Shown: positions 1 to 5,756 of the stretch, in pieces
Layout: every line of letters begins with the position of its first letter
How positions within the stretch are numbered: the stretch's first letter is position 1
Assembly: GCA_004377135.1 (NCBI GenBank)
Contig: SOHS01000126.1
Span: forward strand, 1 to 5,756
Length of the DNA stretch: 5,756 nt
Source: Dehalococcoidia bacterium
GTDB taxonomy: Bacteria > Chloroflexota > Dehalococcoidia > GIF9 > AB-539-J10
Direction: 5' to 3'
Made by a program: the position numbers and the translations under genes
Notes under the pieces: model-generated
Seen by the model: only the letters and a program-made list of their open reading frames with translations
Told to the model about the DNA's origin: nothing
Databases searched by the model: none

Positions 1-2
1 AC

Positions 3-1487
3 CAGATTGCAGTAGCTCAAGATAACTGGTCCTTCGCAGGGCCAGGTGATTCAGGCTCCGCGGTGGATAAAGATGGAAAGTTTGTGGGACTGGTTTTTGC
101 TGGCACTGAAAACTACGTGTATATTAATAAGGCACAGCACATTATTAATGAGCTTGGTATCGCTGTTGAGCCTCTGGAAAATCAGTATAGCCTCACCATC
201 TCCAGCACCGAGGGCGGTGAGGTAACCGACCCTGGGGAGGGGATGTTTATCTACGATGCCGAGATGGTGGTCCCCCTCGTTGCTGAGGCTGACGAACACT
301 ACTACTTTGTGGAATGGACTGGCGATGTGGGTACCATCACCGATGTTTATGATGCCACCACCACCATCACCATGAACGATTCCTACTCCGTCACCGCCAA
401 CTTTGCACTAGACCCAGGTTACTATAGCCTCGCCATCTCCAGCACCGAAGGCGGTGAGGTAACCACCCCCGGTGATGAGGATATTTTTGTCTATGCCGCT
501 AACACTACGGTCAACCTTGGCGCTGAGCCTGACGAACACTACCACTTTGGCAACTGGACTGGCGATGTAAGTACCATCGCCGATGTCTATGCTGCCTCGA
601 CCAACATCACCATGTATGACTCCTACTCCATCACCGCTAACTTCGAGCTAAACGAAGGCTGGTACAGCCTCAGCATCTTCAGCACCGAAGGCGGTGAGGT
701 AACCGCCCCTGGGGAGGGGACTTCTGTCCATGCCGCTAACACGACGGTCGCCCTTATCGCCGAGCCTAACGTAGGCTACCAGTTTTTAAGGTGGACTGGC
801 AATGTAAGTACCATCGCCGATGTCTATGCTGCCTCGACTAACATCACCATGAACGCTTCCTACTCCATCACCGCCACTTTTCAGACGTCGCACCCCGAAC
901 CCGTCATGGCGACATTGACGGTATCCAGCACCACTGGCGGCTCGGTAACCACCCCCGGTGAGGGGACATTCTCGTATCCTCTCGGCACCGAGGTCAGCCT
1001 TGTGGCTGAGGCAGTGAGTGGCTACCAGTTTATCTACTGGTCGGGCGATGTGAGCACCTTCTCCGATGTCGACGCTGCCGAGACCACCATCATCTTGAAT
1101 GGCGACTATTCCATCATAGCCAATTTTGGTAGGCCTGGGTTTTTTCAGTGCTTCATCGCCACTGCAGCCTACGGCACCCCGATGGCCGAGGAAATAGAAA
1201 TTCTCCGTGGGTTCAGAGATGAATACCTGCTCACCAACCCGGTGGGAACAACTTTGGTGGAGTTTTACTACAGGGTCAGCCCACCAATAGCCGAGTTCAT
1301 AACTGAGCATCCCAGCCTGAAGCCTATAGTGCGGGTTGGACTGTTACCCGCTGTAGCCATGAGCGCCGTAGCCGTAAACATTACCGTGGACGAGAAGACG
1401 ATCGGAGCAGTCTTGCTGGTGCTGATTTCAGTGGCGCTGGCTGTCTGGGCAACAAGGCGGCGAGGCAGAGGTCCAGAGTATACCTGA
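3..1487 (+). CDS. Trypsin-like serine protease with InlB-type repeats and CFI-box C-terminus (5' partial)
   Basis: The frame is open from the left edge, so the N-terminus, with any signal peptide and the catalytic His and Asp, lies outside. Counting from the first whole codon, residues 13-19 read GPGDSGS. This is the catalytic-serine motif of chymotrypsin-fold (S1) proteases, with S17 the nucleophile, followed by GKFVGLVFAG, typical of the strand after it. From residue 62 come four tandem modules of about 79 residues (Y-S-L-x-I-S-S-T-E-G-G-E-V-T start, W-T-G-D-V middle, S-I-T-A-N-F end), matching divergent InlB B-repeats of cell-surface proteins. Residue 383 starts CFIATAAYG, the CFI-box, followed by an LRGFRDEYL segment, two hydrophobic stretches (about 1326-1385 and 1401-1451) and a basic RRRGR tail before the TGA. 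I infer an exported, membrane-anchored protease with the tail in the cytoplasm. Substrate is unknown. The GTG at 63 is not the true start, because it would cut off the catalytic serine. Confidence 0.9.
   Translation, partial: QIAVAQDNWSFAGPGDSGSAVDKDGKFVGLVFAGTENYVYINKAQHIINELGIAVEPLENQYSLTISSTEGGEVTDPGEGMFIYDAEMVVPLVAEADEHYYFVEWTGDVGTITDVYDATTTITMNDSYSVTANFALDPGYYSLAISSTEGGEVTTPGDEDIFVYAANTTVNLGAEPDEHYHFGNWTGDVSTIADVYAASTNITMYDSYSITANFELNEGWYSLSIFSTEGGEVTAPGEGTSVHAANTTVALIAEPNVGYQFLRWTGNVSTIADVYAASTNITMNASYSITATFQTSHPEPVMATLTVSSTTGGSVTTPGEGTFSYPLGTEVSLVAEAVSGYQFIYWSGDVSTFSDVDAAETTIILNGDYSIIANFGRPGFFQCFIATAAYGTPMAEEIEILRGFRDEYLLTNPVGTTLVEFYYRVSPPIAEFITEHPSLKPIVRVGLLPAVAMSAVAVNITVDEKTIGAVLLVLISVALAVWATRRRGRGPEYT
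565..614 (+). repeat. Near-identical direct repeat, copy A (in repeat unit 2)
   Basis: Fifty bases here match 802-851 in unit 3 with a single mismatch (C602 versus T839). The first 37 bases are identical. The spacing is 237 bases, one module length. This is much closer than the corresponding part of unit 1 (about 328-377), which suggests recent duplication or gene conversion between units 2 and 3. Confidence 0.85.
802..851 (+). repeat. Near-identical direct repeat, copy B (in repeat unit 3)
   Basis: Partner of the copy at 565-614. Both encode the VSTIADVYAASTNITM stretch of the surface module. The high identity at synonymous positions is what marks this pair out. Confidence 0.85.
1149..1484 (+). 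other. CFI-box C-terminal domain with membrane segments
   Basis: The region opens with CFIATAAYG, then PMAEEIEILRGFRDEYLL, a YYRVSPPIAEFI stretch and an RVGLLPAVAMSAVAV hydrophobic segment. A short polar loop (NITVDEKT) follows, then a clear transmembrane segment (IGAVLLVLISVALAVWA) and RRRGRGPEYT. This order is characteristic of the CFI-box C-terminal domain found at the ends of otherwise unrelated exported proteins, whose molecular role is not established. The CFI-box cysteine is the only cysteine in the 494 visible residues. Confidence 0.8.
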
Positions 1488-1575
1488 TGATGGAATTGTA
1501 CATTGGACTGTTGTAATACCTCCAAGCCCCTGGCAATGCTCTCCCGACATAAAACCCCTCTTTGTTACTCATGAC

Positions 1576-1581
1576 AGGAGG
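1576..1581 (+). promoter_or_regulatory. Perfect AGGAGG Shine-Dalgarno sequence
   Basis: AGGAGG lies 13 bases upstream of the ATG at 1595, with a second purine stretch (GAAGGG, 1583-1588) only 6 bases from it. It is 75 bases upstream of the dehydratase-like ATG at 1657, too far to serve that start directly. If it is functional, it serves the small ORF at 1595-1660. Confidence 0.4.
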
Positions 1582-1594
1582 CGAAGGGCTTGCG

Positions 1595-1660
1595 ATGACA
1601 GAAAAAGGATACACTTTTAAGGAAGTCCGTTTTTTGCTACAATTGCCCACCGAGCAATGA
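1595..1660 (+). CDS. Candidate 21-codon upstream ORF, ATGA-overlapped with the next gene
   Basis: The frame begins ATG ACA GAA AAA GGA and encodes MTEKGYTFKEV followed by RFLLQLPTEQ. It ends in a TGA at 1658-1660 that shares ATGA with the start codon at 1657. An in-frame alternative ATG exists at 1571, but it would place AGGAGG inside the gene. The features for it being translated are the AGGAGG upstream and the exact four-base overlap, a classic geometry for translational coupling. Against it are its small size, the slightly long spacing from AGGAGG and the absence of any recognisable family. It could be a leader peptide, a coupling ORF or chance. Confidence 0.3.
   Translation: MTEKGYTFKEVRFLLQLPTEQ
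1638..1643 (+). promoter_or_regulatory. Possible -10 box (TACAAT) for the dehydratase-like gene
   Basis: TACAAT matches the sigma-70 TATAAT consensus at five of six positions. A transcript starting about 7 bases downstream would have a leader of only about 7 bases before the ATG at 1657, close to leaderless. That would agree with the missing Shine-Dalgarno at that start. The -35 region (TTTTAA, 1615-1620) is poor, so this remains tentative. Confidence 0.25.
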
Positions 1661-4600
1661 ATTACTTTCTGGGCGTAGATATTGGCTCTGTTAATGCCAA
1701 GCTGGCGCTCGTAGATGAGAACGGCAAGGTCGTTGAGTTCGATACCGAAAAGGTAATCTCCAGCCCCAGAGCCGCAGTTAGTTCACTTATCGCCAGGCTG
1801 GGCGAGAGATTCAATCTCATAGAAATTGTCGCTGCTGGCGTATCTGGTTCCGGAAGGGCCGTTATCCCCAAAGAGCTCGGCTGGACGGAATACAGCAGTT
1901 CACTGACGATTGCCTCCGGCTTGCTCCACCGTTACCCCGACGTTAAAACTATCATACAAATCGGCGGCCAGAGTACCCTGGTGATAGAACTGGAAGACGG
2001 CTTGAAGAAGCCCTGGAAGGTGGTGTCCAATCCCCTTTGCGCTGCTGGCACAGGAAGATTTCTTGAGCAGCAAGCATACAGGATTGGCATCAGCATGGAG
2101 GACTTCGCCAGCCTGGCCCTGAAATGTAAAGGCACTCCCCCCAGGATAGCCGCCCGGTGCAGCGTCTTTGCCAAGACCGACCTTATCCACCTCCAGCAGA
2201 AGGGAGCCCCGCTGGACGCCATGCTCTACGCACTCTGCGAAAGCGTAGCCCGAATGGTCGCCTCTTTGAAGAAAGGAACTTTTCAGGAGCCGGTCTATTT
2301 TGTGGGCGGAGTTGCCGCCAATCCCGCCGTAGCTAGATCACTCAATGATATGATTTCTGCCAGGAACGGACATCCCGTTGAGGTAATCATTCCCGAAGAC
2401 TACCTTCACATTGAGTCCCTGGGTTCGGCATTACTTTCCATAGGGAAAACTTCCCAGGGCGTTATGCTGTCAGGAACGGATGCCAAGCAGCGCCGTTTTG
2501 AAATGCCCAAACTGGAAATTGTCGCCGTTCAGGACGGCAAGGATGGTCAGAGGATAGAGGAACAATGCATTGGCTACCTCGGGGTTGACATTGGCTCCAC
2601 CAGCACCAAGGCAGTGATAATGGATGAATCGGGTACACGATTGCTAGGAAAGAATTACCTGATGACTGCGGGAAGACCAGTTGAGGCTATCAGGCAGGTC
2701 TTCAGGAACTTGCTCCGGGATGGCGCAGACAAAGTTAAGATAGCTGGCGTGGGCGTTACTGGCTCAGGTAGATATCTGGTGGGTGGCTTCATTGGGGCAG
2801 ACCTGATCAAGAACGAGATAACGGCACAGACCAGAGCCGCCGCCGAGATGGACCCCGAAGCCGACATCATTGAGATTGGTGGGCAGGACTCCAAGCTGGT
2901 CATCAAGAGAAACGGTGTGGTCGTGGACTATCATATGAACAAAGCCTGTGCCGCGGGGACGGGAAGTTTCATTGACGAACTGGCCGAAATGCTCGGCGTT
3001 TCGGTGACCAACGGTGAGTTTGCCGATTTGGCATTTGCCGCCCCCCATACTATTGATCTGGGGACGAGATGTGCTGCCTTTATGGGTCAGGCGGTGGCTT
3101 CGGCCCAGCAGGAAGGCGTACCCCTGGAAATAATCACGGCCAGTCTGACTAACTCCATAGCCAAAAACTATCTTTCCAAGGTGGTAGAGCACAGAAAGCT
3201 GGGTGACAATGTTATCCTTACTGGAGCGGTTTTCTACAATAAAGCTGTGGTCGCCGCCTTTCACCAACAGCTTGAAGGTAAAAAATTGACTGTGCCGGAG
3301 CACAAGGAGGTCAGCGGCGCTATAGGCGCAGCTCTCCTGGCAAAAGAGGCCATGGCCGACCAGGAATCTAAGTTCAAGGGCTTTCAGGAGATTGTGGATA
3401 GAGAGTGTAAGCTTACTACATTCGTGTGCAAAGGGTGCGACAACAACTGTACCATCACCAGGATGGAGATGCCCGGTGAAGAGCCTAGCTATTATGGCAG
3501 CAGGTGTGACAAGTACGATGCCATAGCCAGCCATGCTAAGAAAGAGACCTTCTTCGATAAGCGAGAGCAGTTGCTCTTTCGAGAGTACAAGAAGGATTCC
3601 GGCACAGGGCCTACGGTGGGCATTCCCAGGGCGTTATTGGTCTATGACTATGCTCCGCTAATCATTGGCTTCCTTAATGCCCTCGATGCCAGGGTTGTGC
3701 TTTCCAGCCAGACCAACAATGCAATCATGGACCAAGCCATCGAGTTAAGCTACACCGATAGTTGTTTTCCCATGAAGCTTCTCCACGGGCATGCGGCAAT
3801 GCTTAAGGATATGGATTATATTCTTTACCCCTGCGCCATTCGCCTGGGTAGCAAAGATGGGGATGCGAACCAGAAATACTCCTGCCCCTTGGTTCAGGCC
3901 TCCCCGTTCATAATACGCAATGTGCTTGATTTTGGGGAACGGCTGTTGATACCCATAATTGATTTCAGTCGGGGCGATGACGACGTAATAAAGAACCTTG
4001 CGAATATCGCCGTGAAGATGGGGTTCAGTAGAAAGAAAGGCAAGGAAGCAGCCCTGGCTGGCATTCAATCTCAGCGGAGGTTCGAGGCTGACCAGGCAGC
4101 GCTGGGCCGGGAACTGTTGGAACAACTGCGCCAAAGCGGCCAGTTGGGCGTGGTTCTCTTCGCCAGGTCTTATATGTCGCAGGATGCCGGGGCAAATCTG
4201 GGCATAGCGGAGAAGCTTGCTCAGCTCGGGGTGGTGCCCATACCGCTGGACTTTTTGCCACTGGAGTCGGTGAATGCCAAGGATTACTCTGACCGTCCGT
4301 ACTGGTTCTATGAGAACAAATATATAGCCGGCGCTGATATAACTGCCTCAACCCCGCAGCTTTATGGGTTGTGGCTGACAAATTTTGGATGCGGCCCGAA
4401 CTCCTTCATAATCCACATTGTGGAAGATATCATGGGGGGTAAGCCTCTGGGGCAGTTGGAAATAGACGAGCATGCTGCTGAGGCTGGCATCGTTACCCGG
4501 CTCGAAGCCTTCGTCGACACCATTAAAGGATTTGCCCATTTTGCCGGGAAGCATGAAGCGCCACATAAAGAAGATATTTATCGGAGAGCATTTCCGGCCG

Positions 4601-5756
4601 TCATTGATACCGCGAAGACCTTCATTATTCCCAGGATGACGCCGCACATTGAGCTTGTAGGTGCGCTTCTAGAGGGCAGCGGCTTCAGAGCAGTTGTGCT
4701 TCCTGAGGCCAATGAACGCAATCTACTCTATGCTGATAAGGTAACATCGGGGATGGAATGTTTGCCCTATCGGGTAACCCTGGGCGACTTTCTGAGGTTC
4801 AGTTACGAAGATGGCACTGACTTGAAAAACGTAGAGGCAGTTATGGCGGGGGCATATGGTCCCTGCCGCTTTGGGAAATATGCGCTGGAACAAATCAAGA
4901 TACTTAAGGACGTGGGCATTGACATTCCCATAAGGACCACTGTGTCGAACAATGCGTATCGGGATACAGACATTAGCCCTCGTTTTGCCCGCCTCGCTTG
5001 GAAGGGCTGCGTGGCTATTGACTATCTCCAAAGGTCACTCTGGCGCACTCGCCCTTATGAAAAGAAGTCGGGCTCGGCAGACGAATTGTTTGATGAATAT
5101 CTGGGTAGAATTGTCGGTCGCGTCCGTAAGAAAGAAAGTTTCGATGATATCCTGAGCCACGTAAATTTTGATTTTAGGTCTCTCATTGACCCTGAACTGC
5201 CCCGCAAGCCTCTAGTGGGCATTAATGGCGAAATCTTTTTGCGCTCCAACAGATTTAGCAACCAGGACCTGGTCAGGGAATGTGAAAAGGCTGGGTTGGA
5301 GGTCGTCGTCTCTTCCATAGGAGAATGGATAAAATATATCTTCTACCGGCATGTTGAGGATGCTGTAAGGGACCGCAAATTCCTGAAGGCGCTGATTAGC
5401 TATATTATAAAACGTGTCTGGGAACATGACGAGCACAAGGTAATCAAACATTACGAGAGTCTCGTTGATATGAAAGAGCCCTCAACGGAGGAGGTACTGA
5501 GGTTGACAAGTGAGTGGCTTTCCCCGAAATGCGGAAGCGAAGCAGTTCTCAGTATAGGTACTGGAGTCGAATGGATGGAAAATCCTAAGTTTGCTGGTGT
5601 GATATCGGTGATGCCCCATGGCTGTATGCCCGGTGGAATTGTGGCAGCGATGTCGGAAAAGTTCAGTGCCCTGTATCGTAAGCCCTGGATCAATCTTACC
5701 TATGACGGCTTTGTAGAAAGCACCAACCTTACGAGAATAAATAATTTTGCTGAGGT
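1657..5756 (+). CDS. Giant fused acyl-CoA dehydratase activase / HgdB-like protein (3' partial)
   Basis: This frame runs 1366 codons without a stop and leaves the window. The ATG at 1657 is chosen because GVDIGS then falls at residues 6-11, as at the start of HgdC-type activases. Residues 1-270 and 305-566 are two BadF/BadG/BcrA/BcrD ASKHA ATPase domains: phosphate loops DIGSVNAK (8-15) and DIGSTSTK (311-318), and CAAGTG motifs at C128 and C431, with second cysteines C168 and C472. Residues 584-617 form a Cys-rich linker. Residues 651-963 resemble DUF2229/HgdB (VGIPRALLVYDY, CFPMKLLHGH, YPC, NFGCGPNSF, DEHAAEAGIVTRLEAF). Residues 975 to the edge form a second HgdB-like half (GMECLPYRVTLGDF, GPCRFGKY, PHGCMPGG, INLTYDGFVESTN). 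In this family the activase uses ATP to push an electron at very low potential onto an iron-sulfur protein that dehydrates or reduces an acyl-CoA. Substrate here is unknown. The INLTYDG region lies near the C-terminus in relatives, so probably only a short tail is missing. A cytoplasmic, oxygen-sensitive protein is inferred. Confidence 0.95.
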   Translation, partial: MNYFLGVDIGSVNAKLALVDENGKVVEFDTEKVISSPRAAVSSLIARLGERFNLIEIVAAGVSGSGRAVIPKELGWTEYSSSLTIASGLLHRYPDVKTIIQIGGQSTLVIELEDGLKKPWKVVSNPLCAAGTGRFLEQQAYRIGISMEDFASLALKCKGTPPRIAARCSVFAKTDLIHLQQKGAPLDAMLYALCESVARMVASLKKGTFQEPVYFVGGVAANPAVARSLNDMISARNGHPVEVIIPEDYLHIESLGSALLSIGKTSQGVMLSGTDAKQRRFEMPKLEIVAVQDGKDGQRIEEQCIGYLGVDIGSTSTKAVIMDESGTRLLGKNYLMTAGRPVEAIRQVFRNLLRDGADKVKIAGVGVTGSGRYLVGGFIGADLIKNEITAQTRAAAEMDPEADIIEIGGQDSKLVIKRNGVVVDYHMNKACAAGTGSFIDELAEMLGVSVTNGEFADLAFAAPHTIDLGTRCAAFMGQAVASAQQEGVPLEIITASLTNSIAKNYLSKVVEHRKLGDNVILTGAVFYNKAVVAAFHQQLEGKKLTVPEHKEVSGAIGAALLAKEAMADQESKFKGFQEIVDRECKLTTFVCKGCDNNCTITRMEMPGEEPSYYGSRCDKYDAIASHAKKETFFDKREQLLFREYKKDSGTGPTVGIPRALLVYDYAPLIIGFLNALDARVVLSSQTNNAIMDQAIELSYTDSCFPMKLLHGHAAMLKDMDYILYPCAIRLGSKDGDANQKYSCPLVQASPFIIRNVLDFGERLLIPIIDFSRGDDDVIKNLANIAVKMGFSRKKGKEAALAGIQSQRRFEADQAALGRELLEQLRQSGQLGVVLFARSYMSQDAGANLGIAEKLAQLGVVPIPLDFLPLESVNAKDYSDRPYWFYENKYIAGADITASTPQLYGLWLTNFGCGPNSFIIHIVEDIMGGKPLGQLEIDEHAAEAGIVTRLEAFVDTIKGFAHFAGKHEAPHKEDIYRRAFPAVIDTAKTFIIPRMTPHIELVGALLEGSGFRAVVLPEANERNLLYADKVTSGMECLPYRVTLGDFLRFSYEDGTDLKNVEAVMAGAYGPCRFGKYALEQIKILKDVGIDIPIRTTVSNNAYRDTDISPRFARLAWKGCVAIDYLQRSLWRTRPYEKKSGSADELFDEYLGRIVGRVRKKESFDDILSHVNFDFRSLIDPELPRKPLVGINGEIFLRSNRFSNQDLVRECEKAGLEVVVSSIGEWIKYIFYRHVEDAVRDRKFLKALISYIIKRVWEHDEHKVIKHYESLVDMKEPSTEEVLRLTSEWLSPKCGSEAVLSIGTGVEWMENPKFAGVISVMPHGCMPGGIVAAMSEKFSALYRKPWINLTYDGFVESTNLTRINNFAE

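Larger units (their letters stand above)
186..1127 (+). repeat. Four tandem InlB-type surface repeat modules
   Basis: Units run approximately 186-422, 423-662, 663-890 and 909-1127. Each encodes 73-80 residues, beginning with a TISSTEGGEVT-like strand, continuing with PGEG and VxLxAEPxxxYxFxxWTGDV, and closing with TITMNxSYSITANF. Units 1 to 3 are also close at the DNA level. Unit 4 is more diverged (TLTVSSTTGGSVTTPGEG) and is joined by a short Pro-rich linker, HPEPVM. The pattern matches the bacterial-repeat/divergent InlB B-repeat family, a small beta-rich stalk module of exported proteins. A role as a spacer between protease and membrane is inferred. Confidence 0.85.
1488..1656. other. Intergenic gap with candidate start signals, no clear terminator
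   Basis: About 170 bases lie between the stop of the protease gene and the start of the dehydratase-like gene. I see no strong GC-rich hairpin followed by a T-run. The best near the stop is a weak imperfect stem (1495-1502 with 1509-1517, with wobbles and a bulge). The right half holds AGGAGG, a candidate small ORF and a TACAAT box. No tRNA or other RNA gene is recognisable. Confidence 0.6.

Noticed and set aside
63..65. GTG as the start codon of the protease-repeat gene
   Set aside because: The frame stays open to the left edge, and the codons before it encode the GPGDSGS catalytic-serine motif, so the gene starts outside the window.
186..1127. CRISPR-like or non-coding tandem array
   Set aside because: The units are about 237-240 bases, stay in frame, and encode a known surface repeat module with no unique spacers.
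786..1310. 174-codon open frame on the - strand
   Set aside because: It is antisense to the repeat modules and CFI-box. Its length reflects the repetitive, biased coding of the + strand.
1495..1517. Hairpin after the protease gene stop as a terminator
   Set aside because: The stem is AT-rich, needs two wobble pairs and a bulge, and is not followed by a T-run.
1381..1650. 89-codon - strand frame crossing the intergenic gap
   Set aside because: Half of it is antisense to the membrane tail of the protease gene, and I see no recognisable family or ribosome site for it.
2764..3534. 256-codon open frame on the - strand
   Set aside because: It lies wholly opposite the conserved second ATPase domain and linker, has no recognisable motif and is a shadow of the + strand gene.
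4952..5155. 67-codon + strand frame inside the dehydratase-like gene
   Set aside because: It is out of frame within a conserved HgdB-like region and has no family features.

Overview
The window holds the 3' end of one gene and almost all of a second, both on the + strand, separated by a gap of about 170 bases. The flavour is that of an anaerobic bacterium. The first protein ends in a CFI-box C-terminal domain. The second is a giant fusion of the oxygen-sensitive 2-hydroxyacyl-CoA dehydratase/activase superfamily. This pairing fits uncultured Dehalococcoidia (Chloroflexota) or a deltaproteobacterium-like anaerobe, but the taxon is an inference from protein families only.

Region 1 (3-1487): C-terminal 494 residues of a secreted or surface-attached protein. 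It opens inside a chymotrypsin-fold serine protease domain at the catalytic-serine motif GDSGS. Four tandem divergent InlB-type (bacterial-repeat) modules of about 79 residues follow, then a CFIATAAYG box and two hydrophobic C-terminal segments ending in an RRRGR tail. It reads as a protease held off the membrane by a repeat stalk.

Region 2 (1488-1656): intergenic. I see no convincing terminator or RNA gene. It contains a perfect AGGAGG and a 21-codon candidate small ORF whose stop overlaps the start of the next gene as ATGA. A TACAAT box lies just upstream of that start.

Region 3 (1657-5756, open at the right edge): one uninterrupted frame of 1366 codons. In order it encodes two BadF/BadG/BcrA/BcrD-type ASKHA ATPase domains (activase, HgdC-like), a Cys-rich linker, a DUF2229/HgdB-like module and a second HgdB-like module. 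It therefore carries both halves of an activase dimer and both halves of a dehydratase-like cluster protein in one chain. Its substrate is unknown.

The two genes share a strand but no evident function. The second gene probably forms its own transcription unit or is coupled to the small ORF.
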